A DNA stretch of 64,000 nucleotides from VAXT01 sp035318925 (GTDB lineage Bacteria > Actinomycetota > Thermoleophilia > Gaiellales > Gaiellaceae). A model generated the notes under the pieces. The model was not told where the DNA came from. It was given only the letters and a program-made list of their open reading frames with translations, and did no database searches. The number at the start of each line of letters is the position of its first letter. The first letter of the stretch is position 1. This document shows positions 16,909 through 27,030 of this stretch, piece by piece. The DNA lies in NCBI GenBank assembly GCA_035318925.1, contig DATHDS010000044.1:1-64000 (forward strand). The letters run 5' to 3'. The translations under genes were made by a program, and so were the position numbers.

Positions 16909-18090
16909 CTAGTCGAGCTGCGCGAGATAGATCGTCGTCGGCCCGATCGGACGTCTCCAGCACCGGCGCTGCCAGTAGGTCGGCGGGGCATTGCATCGCT
17001 TCTCGTAGCGAAGCACGTGCTGGGACGCCCATGTCAGCCGCTTGCCGTCGAAGTCGAAGTCACCAACTCGGCGATGAAGGCGGTCGAAGCTCGCAACCCG
17101 GCGCGTGTGGCCGTCGAGGTCGGCCACGGCGAGCACAGATTTTCCCTCTGAGAGCTCTCCCTCGAAGGCGATGTGGTCATCGGCGAGGCGAATGGCAATG
17201 CCCCCAGAGTGCGCACGAAGCGGAGGAACGGCCACAGGGTGGCCGCTCGGATGTTCGGCGGAGTACCAGGCAACCTTCCGGAATGTCCCCGCCGTCCAGG
17301 CCGCCACCAACTTCCCATCCGCCTGAAGGTCGATGTCGCTCTCGCGCTCGGGGATGTGCGCGCGGTAGCTCACGCGCTTTCGCCGTAGGTCGAAGACGAC
17401 GACGTCCCCGCCCGGAAACGGTCTCCACGCAACGAACTCACCGGCCAGCCGAACGTCACCCGAATAGTTCGTCTTGAGAACCAAAGGCGCCTCGTCGTCG
17501 GCAACGTCGTCGACGACGCGGCGCCACTGGAATCCCTGTGGGACGCAGAAGGTTTCGGTGAACGCCACGCGGGTCCCGCTGACGTCGAGATCTCGAATCT
17601 CCAGCGGGGTCTCGCCGCATGGCTTGGGAGCAAGGCGGTCTGAGCTGTCAGGGCGGGTCCAGACGACGGCGTCGCCGACGTTGAGGCCACAGGAGCCTCC
17701 CGTGTCGCATTCACCCCAGCGCCGACCGGCCACGAGCAGGTTCGGCGAGGCCGCAAGATCACCGAACCACCACATAGGCCGTCGCTTGGTCAGTCGCTGT
17801 TCGTGGACCACCCGTGGCGAGATCCGGGGAGACGCAACAAGCACCAGGAGCGGATGCTCGATCGGGTCGCCCTCGATCTCCCCGCCTTCTCCCCACGCGA
17901 CGAGGTGCCCGTAGAGCACCGGGCCCGCCACCGGCATCGTCTCAGCGACGCGCTCGATTTTTGCATCGCCGCCACCGACTCCCGAGCCTGTCCCACAGCC
18001 ACCGACGACCAGGGCGACCGCGAGGAGAGCGACCATTCGTCCCACCGCTTCTATAACGGTTTGGAGACCGCTTTGGTTAGCCGTAGCCAT
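16909..18090 (-). CDS. Propeller-like lipoprotein, paralogue of the 15.6-16.8 kb gene
   Basis: Up to 393 residues; ATG 18036 is an alternative start that would remove 18 residues. A lipobox ends in VVGGC followed by GTGSGVGGG, so export and lipid anchoring by Lgt/LspA are expected. The mature part is beta-rich with repeated strands (GPVLYGHLVAWGE, NYSGDVRLAGEFVAW, ADDHIAFEG, KRLTWASQ) and cysteine pairs (ECDTGGSC; near the end C..RC). It resembles a beta-propeller surface protein; no catalytic motif is visible. The 5' end overlaps the maf stop, so maf and this gene are probably cotranscribed. Confidence 0.75.
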   Translation of the reverse strand: MATANQSGLQTVIEAVGRMVALLAVALVVGGCGTGSGVGGGDAKIERVAETMPVAGPVLYGHLVAWGEGGEIEGDPIEHPLLVLVASPRISPRVVHEQRLTKRRPMWWFGDLAASPNLLVAGRRWGECDTGGSCGLNVGDAVVWTRPDSSDRLAPKPCGETPLEIRDLDVSGTRVAFTETFCVPQGFQWRRVVDDVADDEAPLVLKTNYSGDVRLAGEFVAWRPFPGGDVVVFDLRRKRVSYRAHIPERESDIDLQADGKLVAAWTAGTFRKVAWYSAEHPSGHPVAVPPLRAHSGGIAIRLADDHIAFEGELSEGKSVLAVADLDGHTRRVASFDRLHRRVGDFDFDGKRLTWASQHVLRYEKRCNAPPTYWQRRCWRRPIGPTTIYLAQLD

Positions 18091-18667
18091 AGGCGCCCGG
18101 AAAGCGATCCGCGAGCAAACGGACGAGCACCGCGGCTGGAAGGCCCACGACGTTTAGGTAGTCACCTTCGATGCGCTTGACCAGCGATGCGCCCAAGCCC
18201 TGGATCGCATAGCCGCCGGCGCGTCCCTCCCACTCGCCGCTGCTGACGTAATGGGCTAGATCGCGCGCGGTTAGCGGGCGGAACGTGACCGCCGTTACCT
18301 CGTGGTGAAGCTCTTCCCAGGCCGGCGTGACGAGGCAGAGCCCCGACACGACTTCGTGCGTCCGGCCCGACAGCCGCTCGAGCATCGCCTCGGCCTCCGC
18401 CACACTGCCGGGCTTGCCCAAAGACCTGCCGTCGACGACGACCGCCGTGTCGACTCCGAGCACCGGGCACTCCTCGTGCAGCCCGACCGAGTGCGCCTTC
18501 CCCCGCGCGTGCTCGCGAACGAGCTCGACGGGATCCGCGTCCGGCGAGTCACGCTCCTCGTAGGGCGGAGCGACGACGGTGAACGGAATCCCGAGCTGCT
18601 CGAGGATCGCCCGCCGCTGCGGCGAGACCGATGCGAGAACGATCGGCGGAGCCGGCGGGACGCTCAC
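18077..18667 (-). CDS. maf: Maf-like nucleotide pyrophosphatase
   Basis: 196 residues from a GTG at 18667 that overlaps the methyltransferase stop (GTGA). Maf proteins hydrolyse dTTP/UTP or modified nucleotides to monophosphates. Visible motifs: LASVSPQRRAILEQLGIPF (N-terminal S-x-x-R-R), VLGVDTAVVVDGRSLGKP (catalytic Asp region), and GYAIQGLGASLVKRIEGDY, VVGLP near the end. The N-terminal motif has the SPQR form found in dTTP/UTP-type members. Standard position before mreB in many bacteria; here two envelope genes intervene. Confidence 0.92.
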   Translation of the reverse strand: MSVPPAPPIVLASVSPQRRAILEQLGIPFTVVAPPYEERDSPDADPVELVREHARGKAHSVGLHEECPVLGVDTAVVVDGRSLGKPGSVAEAEAMLERLSGRTHEVVSGLCLVTPAWEELHHEVTAVTFRPLTARDLAHYVSSGEWEGRAGGYAIQGLGASLVKRIEGDYLNVVGLPAAVLVRLLADRFPGAYGYG

Positions 18668-19425
18668 CCGCGCTTGCGAGCCTTCCAGATCTCCTCGGCC
18701 GGCCACTTCCGCGCCCAGTCGGCCGAGACGAAGTCGTAATACTGGTGATCCTTCGCCGACTCGCTCGCCTGGATCTCCCAGAGCCCTTCGATCTCGAACC
18801 CGTTCTCCCGGAGCACGCGGATCCACTCACCGTGCGGGAGCTGAAACTCGATGCCGTCGTCCTCGCCCGGCCACTCGATGCGCTGCAGTCCGAACTGAGG
18901 CCGCAGAAGCTGCTCACCGACTTTGCCCTCATTGGGTGAGCAGAGGACCACGAGCGTCGAGTTCCGCAGGAAGACAAGCTCGCCTCTGGGCCGCAACAAC
19001 CTGGCCGCCTCGGGGATCCATTTGTATGGATCGCACCAGATCGAGGCGCCGTACTCCGAGATCGCCAGATCGAAGGACTCGTCGGGAAGAGGAACGTCCT
19101 CCGCGTTCGCCTCGATCAGCTCCATGGGGATCCCGAACTCGGCGCTGCAACGGCGCGCGGTCTCCAACTGGGCGGGCGTGATGTCCACGCCGGTCACCCG
19201 CGCGCCGCGCTTCGCGAGCCAGGCGCCAAAGTACGCCGTTCCGCACCCGAGCTCGATCACGTCCTTTCCCGACACGTCGCCCAGCACTCCTAGCTCGGAA
19301 TCGCTCGGCCCGAACATCCCCCAAGTGATGTCCTCGGCCGCCCAGGTTTCGGCCGCGCGCTGATCGGTGTACTCGGCGTTGGACTTCGTCCAGACCTCGC
19401 GGTTCCTGGCGACGTAATCAGTCAA
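18664..19425 (-). CDS. Class I SAM-dependent methyltransferase
   Basis: 253 residues. Motif I VIELGCGTAYFG binds SAM, motif II region VTGVDITPAQLETARR with the acidic residue, then DLAISEYGASIWC and LRPRGELVFL (post motifs). Typical small-molecule methyltransferase of the Methyltransf_11/25 type, cytoplasmic; the substrate is unknown. The start is a TTG overlapping the ndk stop by eight bases. It may belong to the ndk-maf transcript. Confidence 0.85.
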   Translation of the reverse strand: MTDYVARNREVWTKSNAEYTDQRAAETWAAEDITWGMFGPSDSELGVLGDVSGKDVIELGCGTAYFGAWLAKRGARVTGVDITPAQLETARRCSAEFGIPMELIEANAEDVPLPDESFDLAISEYGASIWCDPYKWIPEAARLLRPRGELVFLRNSTLVVLCSPNEGKVGEQLLRPQFGLQRIEWPGEDDGIEFQLPHGEWIRVLRENGFEIEGLWEIQASESAKDHQYYDFVSADWARKWPAEEIWKARKRG

Positions 19426-19822
19426 ACCAGAGCGCGATCTCGCGCGCGGCCGACTCCGGCGAGTCGGAGCCGTGGACGAGATTGTCCGGCATCGAGAGGG
19501 CGAGGTCGCCGCGGATCGAGCCGGGCGTCGCGTCCGCGGGGTTCGTCGCGCCCATCGTCAGGCGCACCCCGGCGATCGCGCCCTCGCCCTCGAGCACGAG
19601 CGCCAACGTCGGCCCCGAGGTGATGAACGAGATCAGCTCGCCGTAGAACGGTTTCCCCGCGTGCTCGGCGTAGTGCTCCTCGGCGAGGGCCTGGTCGACC
19701 TCGAGGAGCTTCGCCGCGCGCAGCTCGAGACCCTGCTGCTCGAACCGGCGCAGGATCTCGCCGGCGAGCCCGCGACGCATCGCGTCGGGCTTGATCAGGA
19801 CGAGTGTGCGCTCGGCCGCCAT
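19418..19822 (-). CDS. ndk: Nucleoside diphosphate kinase
   Basis: 134 residues, full family length. Transfers the gamma phosphate between NTPs and NDPs through a phosphohistidine. TLVLIKPDAMRRGL at the N-terminus, GP (TSGPTLALVLEG), R-x-x-x-GATNPADATPGSIRGD and the catalytic His in NLVHGSDS are all present. Central nucleotide-pool enzyme, between a zinc-ribbon gene and the methyltransferase in the valS-to-rodA cluster. Confidence 0.97.
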   Translation of the reverse strand: MAAERTLVLIKPDAMRRGLAGEILRRFEQQGLELRAAKLLEVDQALAEEHYAEHAGKPFYGELISFITSGPTLALVLEGEGAIAGVRLTMGATNPADATPGSIRGDLALSMPDNLVHGSDSPESAAREIALWFD

Positions 19823-19834
19823 CGGCGGCGGACT

Positions 19835-20371
19835 CTACTCGGACCCGGTTTCGCTCCGAGGAGCTTCGAGCGGCGGGAAGTGAATCGCGGTCGGCGATGC
19901 GATCGGCGTCTCGCAGTACGGACAGACCTGCCAGAGCGGCTCGAGCGGCGCCTTGCACGTTGCACAGGACTGACGCAGACGCGTCGTGCACACGGGGCAG
20001 ACGAGGAAGTTCTCGTCGATCTCGGCGCGACAGACGGGACAGTGATGGCGGGTCCCTCGGCCGAGGCTCTCCTCCATCGCCTTGATCTCGAGCTCCCGCT
20101 CCCGCACGTCCTCGAGATACTCGGGCGGCCGGAAGAGCATGTAGATGAACGTGCCGATGAACGGCGGGATCAGCCCGAGCACCGTGGCCGCGCCGACGAG
20201 CCACGGGTCCTCGATCCGCCGCCGCGCGTCCTTGAACACCCAGTAGCCGACCGCGAGCCAGAAGACGACGAGCAGGAAGATCGCGAGGTTGCGGAAGATC
20301 GGCCACGTGCCCGACCCGAAGAAGTCGTGCAGTGCCCCGAAGAACCCTGAATCGCTTGCTGCGAGAAACAT
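19835..20371 (-). CDS. Membrane protein with double zinc ribbon
   Basis: 178 residues. Two hydrophobic segments (about 25-47 and 60-82) are followed by a charged helix and a cytoplasmic double zinc ribbon: CPVC, CPVC, CATC and CPYC, four CxxC knuckles for two Zn ions. Such DZR proteins are common in Actinobacteria; the exact role is unknown. The start has a GGGG/AAAAG-type ribosome site and follows a 44-residue membrane gene by 21 nt. Confidence 0.8.
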   Translation of the reverse strand: MFLAASDSGFFGALHDFFGSGTWPIFRNLAIFLLVVFWLAVGYWVFKDARRRIEDPWLVGAATVLGLIPPFIGTFIYMLFRPPEYLEDVRERELEIKAMEESLGRGTRHHCPVCRAEIDENFLVCPVCTTRLRQSCATCKAPLEPLWQVCPYCETPIASPTAIHFPPLEAPRSETGSE

Positions 20372-20392
20372 TCTGCTTTTTCTTTTCCCCAG

Positions 20393-20527
20393 TTATAGGA
20401 GAAGTTGACCGACGATGTAGCCGACGGCGAACGCGAGCCCGACGATCGTCAGCAGGACGACCGCGGCGAACGCGAAGACGGTCAGCCGTTCGCCGACTTT
20501 CGTCGCTCCGCGCTCTCTTCCTCTCAC
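20393..20527 (-). CDS. 44-residue single-pass membrane protein
   Basis: Starts at a GTG that overlaps the folC stop (GTGA) and ends in TAA. The first 15 residues are charged (VRGRERGATKVGERL), followed by one hydrophobic helix of about 25 residues (TVFAFAAVVLLTIVGLAFAV, GYIVGQLLL). N-in orientation is expected from the positive N-terminus. The translational coupling with folC and the clean frame make it a probable gene. Function unknown. Confidence 0.65.
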   Translation of the reverse strand: MRGRERGATKVGERLTVFAFAAVVLLTIVGLAFAVGYIVGQLLL

Positions 20528-21582
20528 GAGTAGAGATCCGCGAGCAGGTAGAGGGAGCCCGTGACGAGCACGGGGCTGCCCAGGGCCCGCGCCCGAGCCA
20601 GAGCCGCTTGCGGTTCGGCGACGGCTTCGACCTGCTCGAAATGTGGTTCAGCGTGAGCCGCGAGCTCCTTCTCGGGCAGGGCTCGCGGGTTCGTGGAGCG
20701 CGTCGCCACGAGCTTGCGGCCCGCGCGCGCGAGCCGGGCGAGGAGCTCGTCGATCCGCTTGTCGCCGAGGATCGAGACGCAGAGGACGTATTCGCGGGCG
20801 GGCAGGCGCGCGACCAGCCAGTCGACCGCTTCGGGCGTGTGCGCGCCGTCCCAGACCTCGTCGCCGCGGCGTTCAAGCCGTCCCGGCAGGGCGACCTCCA
20901 CCTCGTGCTCGACCGGGCGCTCGAGGTACGCCTGGGCAGTCTCCCGGGCGCCGCCGATCACGACCCGCGCGCCCGGCGGGGCGAGCCCGCTGAGCATGTT
21001 GTCCGCTGTGACAACTACTCTTGCTGCATGCGCAACTGCAAGCTTCTCCTTCGCGATCTGCTCGACCGTGTCGCCGAGCACCTCGGTGTGCTCCAGGGCG
21101 ACGTTGGTGAGCAGGACGACCGGCGCGTCGACGACGTTCGTCGCGTCGAGGCGCCCGCCCAGTCCCGCCTCGACGACCGCAACGTCCACCCCGGCCTCGC
21201 GGAACTCCGCCAACGCGGCCGCGGTCAGCGCCTCGAACTGCGTCGCGCCGAGCTCCTCCGCGGGCTCGCGAATCCGCGCGACGGCCCGTTCGAACGCTTC
21301 CGGATCACAATCCAAGCGCTCGTGCCAGCCGGAGACGTGCGGCGAGGTATAGGCGCCTGCCCGCAGGCCCTCGGCCCGGAGGAGCGCGGCTATCGTTCGC
21401 GTCGCGGTGGACTTCCCGTTCGTCCCGACCACGTGGACCGACGGAAAGGCACGCTGGGGATCTCCGAGCGCCGCCAGGAGCTGCCGCATCCGGTCGAGGC
21501 CGAACTCCTCGGGCCAGGGGCTGAGCGAGGCGACCCAATCGGTCGCGGTCGACGGCCTAGTTGCGGATGGCATCGAGCTCAC
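20524..21582 (-). CDS. folC: Folylpolyglutamate synthase / dihydrofolate synthase
   Basis: 352 residues, shorter than the usual 420 or so. ATP-dependent ligase adding glutamate to (dihydro)folates. The P-loop lies in VVGTNGKSTATRTIA, then TSPHVSGWHERL (folate loop) and EAGLGGRLDATNVVD with the conserved Mur-ligase-type E and G residues. The C-terminal domain includes VWDGAHTPEAVDWLV (DGAHN-type motif). The start overlaps valS by 26 nt, so the two are coupled, as in many bacteria. Confidence 0.93.
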   Translation of the reverse strand: MSSMPSATRPSTATDWVASLSPWPEEFGLDRMRQLLAALGDPQRAFPSVHVVGTNGKSTATRTIAALLRAEGLRAGAYTSPHVSGWHERLDCDPEAFERAVARIREPAEELGATQFEALTAAALAEFREAGVDVAVVEAGLGGRLDATNVVDAPVVLLTNVALEHTEVLGDTVEQIAKEKLAVAHAARVVVTADNMLSGLAPPGARVVIGGARETAQAYLERPVEHEVEVALPGRLERRGDEVWDGAHTPEAVDWLVARLPAREYVLCVSILGDKRIDELLARLARAGRKLVATRSTNPRALPEKELAAHAEPHFEQVEAVAEPQAALARARALGSPVLVTGSLYLLADLYS

Positions 21583-23974
21583 GACGGTAGCGCTCGAGCT
21601 TCTCCCGCTCCGCCTCGACCACCTCGGGCGCCGCCTTCGAGGTGAAGCGCTCGTTCGCGAGCATGCCCTCGGCGCGCGCGATCTCCTTGCCGAGACGCTC
21701 GATCTCGGCGGCGCTGTCGCCCCCGGTCTTCTTCAGGCGCTCCGGTTTCACGACGACCTCGAAGATGCGCAGCTCATCGCCCTCGAGCTGAGCACGCACG
21801 CCGCTACGTCTGAAGATCGCCGCAGCTTCCTGGACCCGCTCGAGAGCTCGAACGTCTCCGGTGTGGCTCGGGTCGGGCGCCGGCCAGGAGGCGACGATCA
21901 ACCGCGACTCACGCGCGGGGAGGTGCGACCAGATCTCCTCGGTCACGTGCGGCATCACCGGGTGCAGGAGCGCGAGCAGCCGCTCGAGCGCGGCCAGCGC
22001 TGTTGCCCGCGCGTCCTCGTCACCGTCGTAGAGGCGCGGCTTGATCGCCTCGGCGTACCAGTCGCAGAAGTCGTCGAAGGTGAGGTGGTAGAGGGTGCTC
22101 GTCGCAGCCGAGAACTCGAACTCCGCGATCGAGCCCTCCAGCTCGGCCCGCGCGGCGTCGAGGCGCGCGAGGATCCAGCGCTCCTCGACGTCTCTGGGCC
22201 GCAGGCCGGGCAGCACGTCGCCGACGTTCGCCAGCAACAGGCGCGAGACGTTCCAGAGCTTGTTCGCGAGCTTCGCGCCCTCCTCGATCGCACCGTGCGA
22301 GAACCGCACGTCCTGGGTGGACGCCATCTTCAGGAGCCCGTAGCGCGTCGCGTCGGCGCCGTGCTCGACGATCAAGTCGGTCGGGTCGATCCCGGTGCCG
22401 AGGCTCTTCGACATCCGCCGGCCGTCCGGCGCGAGGATCATCGCGTGGTAGTTGACGTCGTGGAACGGCGGCTCGCCCATGAGCTCGATGCCGGCCCAGA
22501 TCATTCGCGAGACCCAGAGGAAGTTGATGTCGCGGCCGGTCGAGCAGACGTCGCCCGGGTAGAACGTCTCGAGCTCCGGCGTCTGCTCGGGCCAGCCGAG
22601 CGTCGCGAAGGGCCAGAGCGCCGAGGAGAACCACGTGTCGAGCACGTCCTCCTCCTGCGTGAGCTCGCCCAGCCCGCACTCGGCGCACACGGACGGCTCG
22701 CTCTCGGCGATCGTCGTGTGCCCGTCGGCGCAGTACCAGACCGGAATCCGGTGCCCCCACCAGAGCTGCCGCGAGATGCACCAGGGCCTGATGTTCTCGA
22801 GGTACGACAGCATGACCTTCGTCTGCTGCTCCGGCTTCGAGCGCACGCTCCCCTCGCGCAGGGCCGCAATCGCCGGCTCGACCAGCTCCTTCATCTCGAC
22901 CCACCACTGGAGCAGGACGAGCGGCTCGATGCGGTCACCCGAGCGGTCGCAGTGGCCGACGGCGTGGCGGAATGGCTCGCGCTTCTCCAGCAGGCCGCGC
23001 TCCTCGAGCCGAGCGACGATCTGCTCCTCGGCCTCGGCCTGCGTCAGCCCGGCGAACTCGCCGGCCTCCTCGTTCATCCGGCCGTCGAGCCCGATCACCA
23101 TCGGCTCCGGAAGCGAGTGGTCGCGGCCGATCTCCCAGTCCATCGGATCGTGCCCTGGCGTGATCTTGACCGCGCCGGTGCCGAACTCCGGATCGACGCG
23201 TTCGTCGGCGATGATCGGCACGCGCCGCTCCGCGATCGGCACGATCGCCTCCTTGCCGACGAGGTCCTTGTAGCGCTCGTCGTCCGGATGCACCGCAACG
23301 GCGACGTCGGCCAGCATCGTCGGCGGCCGCGCGGTCGCGATCGTCACGTGGCCCTCGCCGTCGGCGAGCGGGTAGCGGATCCAGGTCAGCGTATCGTCCA
23401 CCTCGATGTGGTTCACCTCGAGGTCGGAGACCGTGCTCGGGCACCCGGGGCACCAGTTCACGATCCGGGTCCCGCGGTAGATGGAGCCCCTGTCCGCGAG
23501 GTGCACGAAGAAGCGCATGACCGCCCGGGCGTAGTCGTCGTCCATCGTGAACCGGTGTCGCCGGTAGTCGAGCGAGGCGCCGAGCGAGCGGAGCTGCACC
23601 ATGATCTGGCCGCCGTAGTCGCGGATGAAGTCCCAGCAGAGCTGGACGAAGCGCTCACGCCCGACGTCTTGCATGGTCTTCCCCTCCGCGGCGAGCCGGC
23701 GCACCATCACCGCCTGGAGCGCGATCCCGGCGTGGTCGTAACCCGGTTGCCAGAGCGTGTTGAAGTCGCGCATCCGGTGCCAGCGGATGAGGACGTCCTG
23801 CGCCGACGCGTTGAGCGCATGGCCCATGTGCAGGCGGTCGGTCACATTCGGCGGCGGCAGGCAGATCACGAACGGCGCGCGCGGGTCGTCCGCCTCCGCG
23901 TTGTAGAGGCCCTCCTCCTCCCAGGTGCGCTGCCAGCGCTCCTCGACGCCTTGAGGCTCGTAACGCGGCTCCAT
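21557..23974 (-). CDS. valS: Valyl-tRNA synthetase
   Basis: 805 residues, somewhat short for the family. Class I signature motifs: HIGH as HMGH in PPPNVTDRLHMGHAL, and KMSKS as RMSKS in GRRMSKSLGTG. The editing domain (about 170-350), CPGCPSTVSDLE region, tRNA-binding anticodon domain and the C-terminal coiled coil (about 735-805, EIERLGKEIARAEGML) are all in order. First gene of the minus-strand cluster; the promoter should lie in the 23975-24146 gap, which it shares divergently with an MFS transporter. Confidence 0.97.
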   Translation of the reverse strand: MEPRYEPQGVEERWQRTWEEEGLYNAEADDPRAPFVICLPPPNVTDRLHMGHALNASAQDVLIRWHRMRDFNTLWQPGYDHAGIALQAVMVRRLAAEGKTMQDVGRERFVQLCWDFIRDYGGQIMVQLRSLGASLDYRRHRFTMDDDYARAVMRFFVHLADRGSIYRGTRIVNWCPGCPSTVSDLEVNHIEVDDTLTWIRYPLADGEGHVTIATARPPTMLADVAVAVHPDDERYKDLVGKEAIVPIAERRVPIIADERVDPEFGTGAVKITPGHDPMDWEIGRDHSLPEPMVIGLDGRMNEEAGEFAGLTQAEAEEQIVARLEERGLLEKREPFRHAVGHCDRSGDRIEPLVLLQWWVEMKELVEPAIAALREGSVRSKPEQQTKVMLSYLENIRPWCISRQLWWGHRIPVWYCADGHTTIAESEPSVCAECGLGELTQEEDVLDTWFSSALWPFATLGWPEQTPELETFYPGDVCSTGRDINFLWVSRMIWAGIELMGEPPFHDVNYHAMILAPDGRRMSKSLGTGIDPTDLIVEHGADATRYGLLKMASTQDVRFSHGAIEEGAKLANKLWNVSRLLLANVGDVLPGLRPRDVEERWILARLDAARAELEGSIAEFEFSAATSTLYHLTFDDFCDWYAEAIKPRLYDGDEDARATALAALERLLALLHPVMPHVTEEIWSHLPARESRLIVASWPAPDPSHTGDVRALERVQEAAAIFRRSGVRAQLEGDELRIFEVVVKPERLKKTGGDSAAEIERLGKEIARAEGMLANERFTSKAAPEVVEAEREKLERYRRELDAIRN

Positions 23975-24146
23975 CGGCGCATCGTAAGGCCGCGGGCTCG
24001 CGGAGCCCGTGGGCGGTCGACGGATGTGATCAGGCAGCGACTATGCGCTGAGTATTGCTGCCCGACTAAGGGCTGCGCAAATGGGAATGACTGAAGGTGT
24101 GATCGGAGAAGCGACGATCGCCGGCGTCTTCCATTAGGAGCGGTCG

Positions 24147-25394
24147 GTGGCCTTTCGCATCCCGACCGGCGCGCTGGCCGAGCGCAACTTCCGGCTCCTC
24201 TTCTCGAGCTCGACGATCTCCGGGCTCGGCGACGGGGTCTCGGTGGTTGCGCTCGTGTTCGCGGTCCTCCAGGTGTCGGACTCGGCGATCGCGCTCGGGC
24301 TCGTGCTCGCCGCGCGGCAGCTCGCCGATGCCGCGATCGTCCTGGCGGCCGGTGTCTGGTCGGATCGACTGCCGCGGCACCTCGTTCTGATCGCCGTCGC
24401 GGCCGTCCAGGGAGCCGCCCAGACGGCGACGGGAACGCTCGTCCTCACCGGCACGGCGACGATTCCCATGCTCATCGTCCTCCAGGCGCTGTACGGGCTC
24501 GCCGAGGGCTTCTACCTGCCGGCCTCGACGGGCCTGATCCCGGCAACGGTCAGCTCCGGCCGGCTCCAGGAGGCAAATGCGCTGCTCGGGCTCTCCCGCA
24601 ACGGAACGCGGATCGTCGGGCCGGCAATTGGAGGAGCGCTCGTCGCGATCGGCAACCCCGGGATCGCGCTCCTGATCGACGCGGCCTCGTTTACAGCGGC
24701 GGCTCTGCTCCTTTGGCCCCTCCGGCTTCCTCCTCGCGCGGAGCTGGTCGAGGCCAAGTCCTTCTTCGCCGAGCTGCGCCAGGGCTGGGGCGAGTTTCGC
24801 CGTCAGACGTGGATCTGGACGACGATCGTCTTCTTCGGGATCGGCAACTTCGCCTTCGCGTCGTACTTCGTGCTCGGGCCGATCATCGCCAAGCGCGAGC
24901 TCGGAGGCGCACCCGCGTGGGCGGCACTGACGACGGCCTTCAGCGTCGGCGCCCTCCTCGGCGGCCTGCTCGCGATCCGGATCCGTCCGCGCAAACCGCT
25001 CGCCGCCTCCTGCATGGCGTCGTGGGTGTTCCTCCTCCAGCCGCTCGGCATCGGCCTCGGCTTGCCGCTCTGGACGCTGATCGTCTTCTCCGGGATCGCA
25101 GGCTGCGGGCTCGCAGTGCACCTCGCTCTCTGGTTTACGGTCTTCCAGCAGAACGTGCCGCCGGAGGCGATGTCACGCGTCAGCTCCTACGACTCGTTCG
25201 GCTCCTTCGTGCTCCTACCGCTCGGCGCCGCCCTGGCCGGACCGATCGCGGCCGTCGTCGGCGTCCGTGAGACGCTGCTCGGCGCCGCCGCAGTGATCGC
25301 GATCACCGAAACGATCGTCTTCGCCCAGCCGAGCGTCCATGCAATTCTCGCCGCCGAACCAACTGAGCCTCGGGCTCAAACCGCCTTCGACTGA
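24147..25394 (+). CDS. MFS transporter
   Basis: 415 residues from a GTG with AGGAG upstream. About twelve membrane helices. The loop 2-3 motif appears as GVWSDRLPRH (G-x-x-x-D-R-x-x-R), typical of drug or metabolite efflux members of the MFS_3 / DUF894-like family related to enterobactin exporter EntS. No substrate can be named from sequence. Transcribed away from valS; not obviously linked to its downstream neighbours. Confidence 0.88.
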   Translation: MAFRIPTGALAERNFRLLFSSSTISGLGDGVSVVALVFAVLQVSDSAIALGLVLAARQLADAAIVLAAGVWSDRLPRHLVLIAVAAVQGAAQTATGTLVLTGTATIPMLIVLQALYGLAEGFYLPASTGLIPATVSSGRLQEANALLGLSRNGTRIVGPAIGGALVAIGNPGIALLIDAASFTAAALLLWPLRLPPRAELVEAKSFFAELRQGWGEFRRQTWIWTTIVFFGIGNFAFASYFVLGPIIAKRELGGAPAWAALTTAFSVGALLGGLLAIRIRPRKPLAASCMASWVFLLQPLGIGLGLPLWTLIVFSGIAGCGLAVHLALWFTVFQQNVPPEAMSRVSSYDSFGSFVLLPLGAALAGPIAAVVGVRETLLGAAAVIAITETIVFAQPSVHAILAAEPTEPRAQTAFD

Positions 25395-25565
25395 TCACTG
25401 CAAACCGCGTTTAGCGCAGTCTCCTCTTCCCTTGGGTCAATCTTTTCGTGATCTTCCATTTCACCTTCGTCGATCCATTGGAGTCCGGTCCGCGTTACAG
25501 ATAGTCGCCGCGGATGCGGGCTTTGACCGCGTCCGCTCACGAACGCTGAACCTCGAGAACATCAC

Positions 25566-25672
25566 CCCGATGAAAGTCGTCATGGCGCGCCGAGGCATCG
25601 CTTGCGATGCCTCACGAAGGCCGTGCCGGCTTTGCCGGCGCGGCCGCTTTGGAACGCCGGACTTTCATCGGG
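25566..25672. repeat. Composite palindromic element after clpX
   Basis: A perfect 13-bp inverted repeat (CCCGATGAAAGTC at 25566-25578; GACTTTCATCGGG at 25660-25672) encloses two hairpins: 9 bp GAGGCATCG/CGATGCCTC (25592-25613) and 11 bp with a TTT loop (25620-25644). The outer arm ends 2 nt before the clpX stop codon, so the clpX transcript would fold into a three-way junction. There is no T-run. It may be a REP/MITE-like element used as a 3' structure. Confidence 0.7.
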
Positions 25673-25674
25673 AA

Positions 25675-26952
<1,278 letters not shown>

Positions 26953-27030
26953 CCAATACCTCTCGCCTGTAGCTGCCCGAACCCTCTGTCACGTTGTACA
27001 TCGAAATGGCCTCTCTGGATACCCCTCGAC

